Shown: positions 46,632-54,902 of the stretch, piece by piece
Layout: each line of letters begins with the position of its first letter
Position numbering within the stretch: position 1 is the stretch's first letter
Source: Methylocapsa aurea
GTDB lineage: Bacteria > Pseudomonadota > Alphaproteobacteria > Rhizobiales > Beijerinckiaceae
DNA: 64,000 nt
Assembly (NCBI RefSeq): GCF_000746085.1
Contig: NZ_JQKO01000010.1
Location: 154,191 to 218,190 of the forward strand
Direction of reading: 5' to 3'
Position numbers and translations under genes: made by a program
The notes under the pieces: generated by a model
What the model saw: only the letters and a program-made list of their open reading frames with translations
What the model was told of the DNA's origin: nothing
Database searches by the model: none

Positions 46632-48980
46632 CTAACGCGCCTGGCGTTTTTCGAGGTCCAGAATCAACATTCGAAGCTGAATGTCGGTCGGATAAAGCGC
46701 GGAGAGTTCGCGCGCGTGCGTCAGCGCCGTCGCGAGATCGCCGGATTCGCGCGCGAGCGAGACGAGCGCGAGAAGCACGTCTCTGTCCGAAGGATGCCGC
46801 TTATGCGTTTGCTCCAGCAACTCCATTGCCGGTTCGCGCGCGCCAATGGAGTTTAGCGCGATCGCGTAGACATAGGCGTAACGCGCATTGCCGGGGGCAA
46901 GCTCGCTGGCTTTGCGAAGTTCGGGAAGCGCTTCGGCGTAGTTGCGCCGACGGACCAGCAGCAGACCGAGCGAGTGGCGGATATCGGCATTGTTCGGTTC
47001 GATCGTCAGGGCCTTGCGGATGAGTTCGGCGCCCTGCTCATCGCGGCCCCGCATTCGGTCAAGATCGGCAAGGTTGACGAGCGCGGGAATGAAGTTCGGG
47101 TCGAGCCGCAAGGCGGTTCGATATTGCTCCTCGGCGGCGGCCGGCCGGCGCATCCGGGTCTCCAACAGGCCAAGGTTCAGATGCGCCTCCGGCCGATCGG
47201 CGTCGAGCATTTCGGCGTCGAACAATTCAAGGTAGGCGGCCGCGAAAGCGGTCTGCTGCTCCGGCGTCATCATCTGTTGATCGGCCCCGGCCAAGGCCCG
47301 CGCCGCCTCGATCCGAACAGCGCGGACGGAATCGCCAAGCAGCGGCGCCATGGCCTGAACCATGGCGCGGGCAGGAGCGGCGGGCAGGGCGCGCGGAGCC
47401 GCCGCCCGCACAAGCGGGTCAGGATCGGCGATTGCGGCCTCAATGGCCGCTTGCGAGGCTGGCGTGGCGAAGGGTGGGAGCAGCGGCAGGGCGCTTGCCC
47501 GCGCGATTGCGGGTTGGCTCCGATCGAGAATGAGCGCGTCGAGCAAAGACTCAGCGTTGGCTGCGCCGGTCTGGCCGGCGTGGAGGGCGAGCCCAAAGTG
47601 GGGCTGGGTCTGCCGGCCATTTGGATGCCAAACTGCGAGCTTTTGCGCCGCCCAATCGGGGGTCTTATCGGCATGGCATTGGGTGCAGGCGTCCGGCGCG
47701 CCGATCGCGACGGCGAGGTCGGGCCGAGGGACTCGGATGCCGTGATCGCGGCGCTCGTCGACGACCATGTAGGTCTTCGGCGGCATGTGGCAATTGACGC
47801 ATTGCGCGCCGGCGCCGCCCCCCTGGTGATGGTGATGTTCGGCGGCGTCGAATTTTGCCGACAGGTGACATTGGCCGCAAAGCGCGTTTCCCTCCGCGCG
47901 CAGCCCGCCTCCGTGCGGCTCGTGGCAATTCGAGCAGGCGACGCCGGCGCGATGCATGCGGCTTTGCAGGAACGAGCCATATTCGAAAACCTCTCCATCG
48001 ATCTGCCCATCGGCATGATAGAGGCCGGGCTCAAGCAGCGCGGGGAGGTAGGAGTTGAGGAAAGGCGCTCCGGGAAGGGGGTTTTTGGCGATTGCTTTGC
48101 GCCGGGCGTGGCATCCGCTGCAGACGTCGATTTCCTGGGCAGCGGCTGTTTGCGAGGCCAATGGCCCGCCGCGCTCTGCTGTCCCGGTCGCGGCGTTCAT
48201 GCGCCATTGGGCGTGGTCGGCGGGCGCGAGCCGGACGACAAGGCCCATATCGCCGGATGGGCTCGCGGCATGCGCCTTGGCCCATGCTACATGGCGGGAG
48301 CCGGGGCCGTGACAGGCCTCGCAGGCGACATCCACATCGGCCCAACTGGTCGCATAGGAATTGGTCGATAGATCGTAGTTCTTTTGCAGATTGGTGGAGT
48401 GGCAATTGGCGCATTGATAGTTCCAGGTCTGGTCCACACCGGTCCAGTGCAAGCGCTCGCCGGCTTTGAGGGTCTGGTCAGGGTAAAGGGGAAGCCAGCG
48501 TTGGCCGCCCTGCGCCTTGGGGCGGCTGTCCCAGGCGATGCCGAGCGCTTGATAGCGCCCGCCAGGAAAGGCGATCAAATATTGTTGCAGGGGGTGGACG
48601 CCAAATGTGTAGGCGATCTCATAGTCGTGCGGCGCGCCGTCCGGTCCTTCGGTCCGCACCATGAACTTGTCCTTGGCGCCGCTGAATGTTGTGACGACGC
48701 CGTGATGGGTGAGCGTAGCGTTGGCGAAATCGCCGAGGACCGTTGCCGGCGTCGCCGCCTGCATGGCCTTGGCGTGGTGCGACTTTTTCCAGCGCTCAGC
48801 CTCCGGCGCATGGCACCGGGCGCAGGATGCGGTGCCGACGAATTTGGCTGGAGAGGAATCCGGCGTCTCCTCGGCGTTCGCTGGCCAGGCGGATAAGCCC
48901 GCGGCCGCAAATATGATGAGGGCGAGGACGGCGATGCGCCGGATTAGAGTGAAGCGCATTTGCGCATGGACGGATCTCAT
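46632..48980 (-). CDS. Octaheme cytochrome c with HEAT and TPR repeats
   Basis: About 782 residues. A signal peptide (RRIAVLALIIFAAAGLSAWPANA) leads to an exported multiheme domain with eight CxxCH sites: CARCH, CANCH, CEACH, CSGCH, CSNCH, CGQCH, CVNCH and CTQCH. After it come HEAT-like repeats (AIEAAIADPDPLVRAAAPRAL) and a C-terminal run of TPR motifs (EAHLNLGLLETRMRRPAAAEEQYRTAL in outline). Related proteins are annotated as multiheme cytochrome/TPR proteins of unknown role. AAGGA lies five bases before the chosen ATG; an upstream start at 49103 is poorer. Electron transfer with a scaffolding function is inferred. Confidence 0.88.
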   Translation of the reverse strand: MRSVHAQMRFTLIRRIAVLALIIFAAAGLSAWPANAEETPDSSPAKFVGTASCARCHAPEAERWKKSHHAKAMQAATPATVLGDFANATLTHHGVVTTFSGAKDKFMVRTEGPDGAPHDYEIAYTFGVHPLQQYLIAFPGGRYQALGIAWDSRPKAQGGQRWLPLYPDQTLKAGERLHWTGVDQTWNYQCANCHSTNLQKNYDLSTNSYATSWADVDVACEACHGPGSRHVAWAKAHAASPSGDMGLVVRLAPADHAQWRMNAATGTAERGGPLASQTAAAQEIDVCSGCHARRKAIAKNPLPGAPFLNSYLPALLEPGLYHADGQIDGEVFEYGSFLQSRMHRAGVACSNCHEPHGGGLRAEGNALCGQCHLSAKFDAAEHHHHQGGGAGAQCVNCHMPPKTYMVVDERRDHGIRVPRPDLAVAIGAPDACTQCHADKTPDWAAQKLAVWHPNGRQTQPHFGLALHAGQTGAANAESLLDALILDRSQPAIARASALPLLPPFATPASQAAIEAAIADPDPLVRAAAPRALPAAPARAMVQAMAPLLGDSVRAVRIEAARALAGADQQMMTPEQQTAFAAAYLELFDAEMLDADRPEAHLNLGLLETRMRRPAAAEEQYRTALRLDPNFIPALVNLADLDRMRGRDEQGAELIRKALTIEPNNADIRHSLGLLLVRRRNYAEALPELRKASELAPGNARYAYVYAIALNSIGAREPAMELLEQTHKRHPSDRDVLLALVSLARESGDLATALTHARELSALYPTDIQLRMLILDLEKRQAR

Positions 48981-49099
48981 CCGCATCCTTGGCTGGCGCA
49001 TGCGCGCGCGACCGTGCAAATCCAATTTCGGCGCCGCCTGGTTTGTAAGTCTGTCGGCGGACGCAGGTCTCGAACTTCCTTTGCAACGCACGATCTCAT

Positions 49100-49135
49100 T
49101 CAAAAAAGTCCACGCTTTTTTGGCGTCACGCTCTA
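49100..49135 (-). terminator. Shared terminator module, copy 2
   Basis: On the minus strand the TAG stop of the MetA-like gene is followed by AGCGTGACGC and a hairpin with perfect 8-base arms CAAAAAAG (49101-49108 complement) and CTTTTTTG, giving a T-rich 3' side. The block TAGAGCGTGACGCCAAAA is identical to that after the secreted-protein gene at 6586. Confidence 0.55.
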
Positions 49136-50104
49136 CAGCGGAAAACTAAGCGAGGCGAAGATCGAGTTTCCTCTGACCCGATGGGTGACGTCGAACTCAT
49201 GAAACCATCGGCCGCTGAGGGTCAGTTGCTGCGTCCCTTCCTTGAACGTATAGCTGAGCATCGGTCCGATGGCGGCGACGCGGCCCCTGAAGGCGCCAAG
49301 CCTGTCCCCGGAGCCGCCATCCGCCGTCAACTGTTGATAATAATAGCCGCCGGCGCCGATGGCGAGGCCAAAGGGAAAGTGCTGATTGAGCGCGCCCTCG
49401 AAATGGAGCTCCGCGCCGCTCTGGTAATTGGTCGCGCTATTGATCGCGTTGACGGTGACGCCGAGCGCGGCGGAAGCCTCGATGCCGGTCTGGAGGCTGA
49501 GGTAGGTATAGCCGGCCTTAAAATCTCCGCCGGGACGGTGCAAGCCGGTGAACGCAAGCGCTGTGGAGGAATAGTAGCCTGTCGGGGCGAAGCCGGTCAG
49601 GGTCGCGTTCCAATGATGCTCTCCGGCGTCCCAGCCAAGGAAGGCGGCGAAGGCGCTGTCGCCCAAGGCGTCGACGGAGGCGGTCCGGCCTAAGTTCCGG
49701 TTGACGCCGAGCAGCCCGGTGAAGGAAAGGCTGGCCGAGGTGCGCTCCCCGCCAAAAGGCAGCAGCGCGGCGAAGCCGAGCGAACCGCCTAGAAGCTTGA
49801 CGTCGGTGACCCAAGCGACCTGTGAGATGTTGAACAGGAAATTATAACTCACGCCGGCCACGGTGTTCCTGCCAACCGGAAACTTGACGTTGGCGCTCGC
49901 GCTGCCTTGGTACAGATAAAACGTGTTCGAGAAATAGACTCCCGGCGGAGGCGTATAGCCGGCCATAGGAAGACTGTAGCCGAGCAGATAGCTGCCGAGG
50001 CCATATTCCGTCGCGCTCGCCGGCTGGCCGAGGGACAAGCTGCCCGCGAGGCACAATGCGGCGCAGAAGGCGCTTGGAGCGGTGGGACGCGCGATGGCTC
50101 TCAT
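49133..50104 (-). CDS. Outer-membrane MetA-pathway/SphA-like beta-barrel protein
   Basis: A 323-residue exported protein with a signal peptide (FCAALCLAGSLSLGQPASA) and an N-terminal EYGLGSYLLGY typical of the Phenol_MetA_deg (PF13557-like) family. The mature part alternates amphipathic strands with aromatic residues and ends in SIFASLSFPL, consistent with an outer-membrane beta barrel that may admit hydrophobic compounds. GGAG lies six bases before the ATG at 50104. No aromatic-degradation genes are adjacent. The stop codon lies in the repeated terminator module. Confidence 0.78.
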   Translation of the reverse strand: MRAIARPTAPSAFCAALCLAGSLSLGQPASATEYGLGSYLLGYSLPMAGYTPPPGVYFSNTFYLYQGSASANVKFPVGRNTVAGVSYNFLFNISQVAWVTDVKLLGGSLGFAALLPFGGERTSASLSFTGLLGVNRNLGRTASVDALGDSAFAAFLGWDAGEHHWNATLTGFAPTGYYSSTALAFTGLHRPGGDFKAGYTYLSLQTGIEASAALGVTVNAINSATNYQSGAELHFEGALNQHFPFGLAIGAGGYYYQQLTADGGSGDRLGAFRGRVAAIGPMLSYTFKEGTQQLTLSGRWFHEFDVTHRVRGNSIFASLSFPL

Positions 50105-50292
50105 GTTGCACTCCGACCATCGAGATTGCCGGATTTCCAGCACCTCATCCCTGGCGACAATGAAGAAAATGAAGGCCATTAGAAAGCGCGGCCCAATATA
50201 GCGCAACCGGCTGGGCCGCTTTCTTCCAGAGAGTTGCCGATTTGACACGGAGCGTGACCGCGCTCCGGTTGCTGGCCGCTATTTCCGAAACT

Positions 50293-51321
50293 CTATTCGA
50301 AAGAGAAGATCCGCTTCCAGTCGCTTTTCATGCTGACGATTTTCCAACCATCCTTCTTCGCTTCGTCGTAAAGCGCTTGGGTGAAGGCGCCGATCTTCGT
50401 GCCGGGCAGTCCTTGGGCGGGGCCATAGGCATATTCGCGGGTCGCGTCGTCATGGAGGACCAGGAGCGCCAGCCGGGCGCCGTCGCCGGCCTTTGTATAT
50501 TCGAGCATCTGCCGGTCGCCGGTGGAATTGCCGAAGGCGATGATCGGCCGGCGTCCGATCATCAGGTGAATTCCTTCCGGTTTGCCCGCATTGTCGTCGT
50601 TCAGCAGCAGCTTGGGCTCTTTGACCAGGAAGGGTTTGCCGCTCTTGTCATAGCCATATTTCGTCGCGCCCGCTGTGCCCACGACCTGTTCGGGCGGGAT
50701 GCCATAGACGCGCTCGGAATAGGCCCGCACGAAATCCTGGCCGCCGCCGGTGACGATGTAGGTTTTATAGCCATTATCGCGCAGATAGCGCATGACCTCG
50801 AGCATCGGCTGATAGGTCAACTCGGTGTAGAGACGATCCCACCGCGGGTGCTTGGCGGACGCGATCCACTTTTCCGCCTCCGCCTTGAATGCGTCCACGG
50901 ACATTCCGGTGAGAGTGAGCGCGGCGATCTTCTCGAGATCCTTCAATGAGAGCTTCGCCAGCGCCGCACGGTTGCCGGAGAGCACAGTCTTGAACGGCTC
51001 GACGTTTTTCAGTTCAGGCTTCGCCTTCACGACCGCGGGAACCCGCTCCAGGCAATAGACGACCTGCGTGTATATGGGATGCGAAACCCAGGTCGTGCCG
51101 TCCTGATCGAATGTGGCGATGCGGGCTTCCTGCGGGACGAAGTTGGGGTTCGCTTGGTCGGTGGTCGCCTTGACGATTTCGACGATCGCCTGTTTGGCGG
51201 GACCCTCGCTCCAGGAGGGCAGCGGGTCGCTCTGCGCCTGCGCGCGGGAGCAGATGAGGAGCAGAGCGAAGAACGCGGAAGCCGGACGACCGGGCCAAAA
51301 AGCGTTCTTCATGAATTTCAT
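50293..51321 (-). CDS. Exported HAD-family phosphatase
   Basis: A 342-residue protein with a signal peptide (ASAFFALLLICSRAQAQ). The HAD core shows motif I ATFDQDGTTW (DxDGT), motif II IVTGGGQDFV, and motif IV AFGNSTGDRQML. The cap between motifs I and II is helical, as in phosphoserine-phosphatase-like HADs. Localised to the periplasm, so probably a phosphomonoesterase for scavenged compounds. It is 111 bp downstream of the arylsulfatase gene in the same orientation. Confidence 0.85.
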   Translation of the reverse strand: MKFMKNAFWPGRPASAFFALLLICSRAQAQSDPLPSWSEGPAKQAIVEIVKATTDQANPNFVPQEARIATFDQDGTTWVSHPIYTQVVYCLERVPAVVKAKPELKNVEPFKTVLSGNRAALAKLSLKDLEKIAALTLTGMSVDAFKAEAEKWIASAKHPRWDRLYTELTYQPMLEVMRYLRDNGYKTYIVTGGGQDFVRAYSERVYGIPPEQVVGTAGATKYGYDKSGKPFLVKEPKLLLNDDNAGKPEGIHLMIGRRPIIAFGNSTGDRQMLEYTKAGDGARLALLVLHDDATREYAYGPAQGLPGTKIGAFTQALYDEAKKDGWKIVSMKSDWKRIFSFE

Positions 51322-51432
51322 CGAAGTCTCCTAGCGGCGTGAGATGTGGGCGCCGAGCTTTTCATAAAGCGTGCGCCTATTTGTTGCGCCGCGCCTTTCC
51401 GCCGGGATGGAAGGCGCGGCGCCGGGATCGCC

Positions 51433-53145
51433 TTATTGAGCCTGGAATTTTCGCTGGGCGGCCTCGATCTGCTGTTTCACCGCCTCCATGTTGAAGCTCG
51501 CGCCCTTCTGCATCGGCGGGAACTCGATGAAGGTTTGAGCGTAGGCCCCGACCTCCTTCTGGACGTAGACGAAGCGCCAGAATTCATGGACGAAGAAATC
51601 GTAATAGGCGAGCGATCCGTTGGTGGCGGTTGGCATGCCAAGCCGCTCGAAAGGATCGAGCCTCAAATTGACGATGCCGGGCCAATCGAGCTTCACCGTG
51701 CCGCCAAGCCAGCCATTCGGCTGGTCGATGAAGCGGTATTTGTAATCGTCGATCCGAACCGCGCCCAATGTGCCTTCCGCGAAATAGAAGATCTCATGGC
51801 GGTTGGAGGGGCCCTTGCCGGTTAACAAGCTGGTCTGGTCGTAGCCGTCGAGATGAACCTTGTAGGTGTGATCGCCAAGCTGCTTTCCTTCCAGCAACTC
51901 GCCGACGATGTTGGGATCGCCAGCTGCGGCGACGAATGTGGGAAACCAGTCGAGGCCGGACATGATCCCGTTCTCGACTTTTCCGGCCGGCACATGGCCT
52001 GGCCAGCGCACGATCATCGGCACCCGCAGGCCGCCTTCAAGCACGGTGCCTTTGCCGCCGGCGAAAGGCGTGTTGCCGCCGTCGGGCCAAGTGAAATTCT
52101 CGGCGCCATTGTCAGTTGAGAAAACGACAATCGTGTTTTTGTCGAGCCCAGAGTCCTCAAGCTTCTTCATTACGGAGCCGACGATGTCGTCGAGCTGCGT
52201 CATGCCCGCTTCTTCAGTGTAGTAGCCGTTCTCAGGCGTCTGCTTCGCTTGATATTTTGGCGAAAGATGCGTGATGACATGCATTCTCGTGGGATTGAGC
52301 CAGACGAAGAACGGCTTTTTCTGCTCCACGGCCTTGTCGATAAACTTGAAGGAGAAATCGAGAATCGCGTCGTCCACGGTCTCCATATTATATTTGACGC
52401 CCTGGATCGGGTGCGGCGGCAGCGGCCCGGCATCCTCAATTTTCTGCTTGCCAATCTTGCCCCAGCGCGGCTGCTCCTCGGGATCGTCGACGTCGGTCGC
52501 AAACGTATGCAGCAAGTTGCGCGGTCCAACCACATCCTTCAACTTGGGCGGGTAGGAGTGCCAGAACGGGTCCTCCATCGCATCAAGATGGTAGAGATAG
52601 CCAAAAAATTCGTCGAAGCCATGCACGGTGGGCAGGTATTTGTTGAGGTCGCCAAGATGGTTCTTGCCGAATTGTCCGGTGGCGTAGCCAAGCGACTTTA
52701 GAGCGGTGGCGATGGTCGGCGCTTCAGCCGGCATGCCGATGTCGGCGCCGGCTTGGCCGACGGTGGTGAGGCCTGTGCGGATCGGCAATTCGCCGGTAAT
52801 GAAATTGGCCCGGCCAGCGGTGCAACTCGGCTCCGCGTAATAGTCGGTGAATCGTGCGCCCTCGGCGGCCAGCTGGTCGAGGTTCGGCGTCTTGCCGGCC
52901 ATGATGCCTTGGTGATAGGCGCCGATATTGAACCAGCCGACGTCATCGCCCATGATGAAGATGATATTGGGCTTGTTCTCGGGCGCTGGAGTTGGCGCGG
53001 CTGGGCGCGTCTGCTCTTGTTTTTGCGTGGGTTTTGGTTCTTGCCTGCGCATCTGCGCCTGCGCCGATCCCGCCACCCCCGGCAGGGTCGAGGCTAGCGC
53101 TATCGCCGCAAGGCCGCAGAGCCCTGTTCGGAAATAGTTTGGCAT
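51433..53145 (-). CDS. Exported arylsulfatase (formylglycine type)
   Basis: A 570-residue type I sulfatase with an N-terminal signal (LCGLAAIALASTLPGVAGSA) and a Pro/Gln/Lys-rich linker. The alkaline-phosphatase-fold core begins NIIFIMGDDVGWFNIGAY with the Asp metal pair. The sulfatase motif is PSCTAGRANFITGELPIRTGL; the Cys is the formylglycine precursor in the CxAxR variant of CxPxR. TGQFGKNHLG and STDNGAENFTWPDGG are further active-site elements. A formylglycine-generating enzyme is not in the window. Likely sulfate scavenging; operon with the HAD phosphatase is plausible. Confidence 0.92.
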   Translation of the reverse strand: MPNYFRTGLCGLAAIALASTLPGVAGSAQAQMRRQEPKPTQKQEQTRPAAPTPAPENKPNIIFIMGDDVGWFNIGAYHQGIMAGKTPNLDQLAAEGARFTDYYAEPSCTAGRANFITGELPIRTGLTTVGQAGADIGMPAEAPTIATALKSLGYATGQFGKNHLGDLNKYLPTVHGFDEFFGYLYHLDAMEDPFWHSYPPKLKDVVGPRNLLHTFATDVDDPEEQPRWGKIGKQKIEDAGPLPPHPIQGVKYNMETVDDAILDFSFKFIDKAVEQKKPFFVWLNPTRMHVITHLSPKYQAKQTPENGYYTEEAGMTQLDDIVGSVMKKLEDSGLDKNTIVVFSTDNGAENFTWPDGGNTPFAGGKGTVLEGGLRVPMIVRWPGHVPAGKVENGIMSGLDWFPTFVAAAGDPNIVGELLEGKQLGDHTYKVHLDGYDQTSLLTGKGPSNRHEIFYFAEGTLGAVRIDDYKYRFIDQPNGWLGGTVKLDWPGIVNLRLDPFERLGMPTATNGSLAYYDFFVHEFWRFVYVQKEVGAYAQTFIEFPPMQKGASFNMEAVKQQIEAAQRKFQAQ

Positions 53146-53493
53146 GAATGGTTCCTCGGTGGTTGCGAAGGTCTTTGATCCGGACGGTTACGAAGGCGAT
53201 CAGCGCCGCGAAGCCTCAGCCTGCGGCGCTTAATTTGTTCATTGCGCCCGCCGAAGGCGAATTGCGTTGAAGCGTTCGGAAACGGGACAATCAGCCTGAG
53301 CGACCAGAGCATGTTCGAAAAAATATTGGTCGACTTTTGCGATCCAAACATTTTTAACCCTTGTCCATCGGATGGCTCCATCCGATTGGGAAGCGCACGA
53401 GGCGGATGCGCAAAGGGCTCCCGAACGGAAGCGACCATGTGGTCGATCCATGACGCGCACGGACCGGCCACGCAGGCAAGGGAAAACCGGGCG
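53146..53493. other. Intergenic gap with family B element
   Basis: No gene is supported here. The gap contains a diverged copy of the family B hairpin element (53305-53396). Confidence 0.45.
53305..53396. repeat. Dispersed hairpin element, diverged family B copy
   Basis: It starts with AGAGCATGTTCGAA, like the first hairpin of family B. Its second hairpin ATCGGAT (53367-53373) / ATCCGAT (53380-53386) is followed by the GGGAAGCGC flank. Compared with ATCGAAT/ATTCGAT in other copies, both arms have changed together so that pairing is kept. Confidence 0.55.
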
Positions 53494-53982
53494 TCAGGGC
53501 GCCGGTTCGAGGATTACCGCAGTGATTCCAGCCGCGACATTAATGCCTACCTGTCCTTCGACGGAGATCGGCTGCAGCGAGAATGCGCGGTTGGAGCCGC
53601 CGACGAGCACATTGGCTCCGACGCCTGCTCCAAAGCTCGCTTCGCCGCCAACGCCGCCGTAGCTTCCCGCAAGGGCGCCATGCGGAACGCCGCCGGAGAC
53701 GGCCGAGAGGACGCCCCATACAAGATGTCCGGCGGCGACGCCGCCAAGAGCGACCCCGTATTCCGAGATCGAGCCGATGTAATGGTCTGGCGGCCCCCCG
53801 GCGTTGTTGGTGAAGGTGCAGCGAAGTTTCTGCTTTTGAACGAGGATCATGCCGATTCCGGCGGAGACGTCGCAAGACAGGAGGCCGGCCTTGGCGTAGG
53901 ATTGGGCCATGACCGATCCGCTCATGAGGCTGAGCAGGATCGAGGCGATGAGGAGCGGGGACCGGGTGATTGGTGCAAGCAA
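53494..53982 (-). CDS. DUF992 family exported protein
   Basis: A 162-residue protein with a signal peptide (LLIASILLSLMSGSVMAQS). The mature domain shows the DUF992 pattern: GLLSCDVSAGIGMILVQKQKLRCTF, then YIGSISEYGVALG and repeated glycine-rich strands ending GINVAAGITAVILEP. The two cysteines probably form a disulfide. DUF992 is common in Rhizobiales; function unknown. Confidence 0.88.
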   Translation of the reverse strand: MLAPITRSPLLIASILLSLMSGSVMAQSYAKAGLLSCDVSAGIGMILVQKQKLRCTFTNNAGGPPDHYIGSISEYGVALGGVAAGHLVWGVLSAVSGGVPHGALAGSYGGVGGEASFGAGVGANVLVGGSNRAFSLQPISVEGQVGINVAAGITAVILEPAP

Positions 53983-54331
53983 GGCGTTTCTTCCTTCAAT
54001 TGGAGGCGCATTATCGCGACGCCTGTCCGCCGCGCCGCTTGGGCGGAACAGGCGTCAGGCTTGACCTTACCCGACTACCGGCCGGCCGGCGAGGGCATGG
54101 CTTTTGATTTGAAGCGGGCGGCCTTGGCATTCTGCAATCGCACCGCCGAAGCCGTCTTCCGATCCAATTGAATCCCTTTATGCGATAGCAAAGCAGCCTT
54201 TCAAGGAAACCCGCCCGGCGTGCCTGAGCGAGCTTCTTGCGATCAAATGATCCATTCGAACGATAAAGAAGCGCGGCAAAATGCTAACCTTGCAAATTTG
54301 CGGATCGTAATGGCTACGGATCGCCGATGAC
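53983..54331. other. Intergenic gap with strong hairpin
   Basis: No gene is supported. The hairpin at 54018-54056 lies just upstream of the DUF992 gene. Confidence 0.45.
54018..54056. other. Strong GC-rich hairpin upstream of DUF992 gene
   Basis: Arms 54018-54031 and 54042-54056 pair over 14 bp (GACGCCTGT/ACAGGCGTC plus CCGCC/GGCGG) with one bulged A and a 10-base loop. It ends 36 bp before the DUF992 start on the minus strand, so it may lie in the leader RNA. No poly-T follows. Confidence 0.55.
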
Positions 54332-54511
54332 TCAGCGGACGATGACCGCCCGGGCCGGAGGTCGCCGCACCGCAACAGCTCCTCTGGGGCCAACGCAACC
54401 GGCCCTGTACACGCCACGGGCGCAGACCGCGGCTTCTGCTTCCTTCACGGAAAATGCGCTTTCGGCATAAAAAATCGGCAGGGCGATCAAGGCGGCGATT
54501 AAATAGCGCAT
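54332..54511 (-). CDS. Small exported hypothetical protein
   Basis: A 59-residue protein with a signal peptide (RYLIAALIALPIFYAESAFS) and a short mature part CARGVYRAGCVGPRGAVAVRR with two cysteines, then a basic tail. GAGGAG lies eight bases before the ATG, which supports the start and the gene. Similar tiny secreted proteins are common in Rhizobiales genomes; function unknown. Confidence 0.6.
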   Translation of the reverse strand: MRYLIAALIALPIFYAESAFSVKEAEAAVCARGVYRAGCVGPRGAVAVRRPPARAVIVR

Positions 54512-54902
54512 GGCGGCTCTCCTCAATGTTGGTTGCGACTGGGTTATAGGCTGCTTCACGAGTCCTTGTTGGACATTACAGGATCGGCTTGGTTACTGGA
54601 CCAGCTTCCGGGAGAGGGGCATCGGCTGCAACGCCAAATTGCATAGCGCCGGAATCTCCAAGATATTGAGCAAGTCAAGACGATGGGTCTACTTGCGCGC
54701 CCGGATCTTGGTCTCCCAGACTTGCGCTCGTAGATCGAGCTACGCGTCAGGACCCTTGCCGCATGGAGTAGAAAACACAAGAGAAAATACAGGAAAAAAC
54801 ACAAGAGAAAATCAAGGCGCCAGATTGGACATGGCCGGCAAACCCGCTAGGATTTGCGCAGTGCGAAATGCGCGCGACTTGTGATGGGACTGGAGCGATC
54901 AA
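54512..54902. other. Upstream region of the Mla operon
   Basis: No gene is supported. It holds a pair of A-rich direct repeats at 54772-54812. Confidence 0.45.
54772..54812. repeat. A-rich 17-bp direct repeat
   Basis: The 17-base unit AAAACACAAGAGAAAAT occurs at 54772-54788 and 54796-54812, period 24, about 90 bp before the mlaE start. It is markedly richer in A than the surroundings. Confidence 0.7.
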
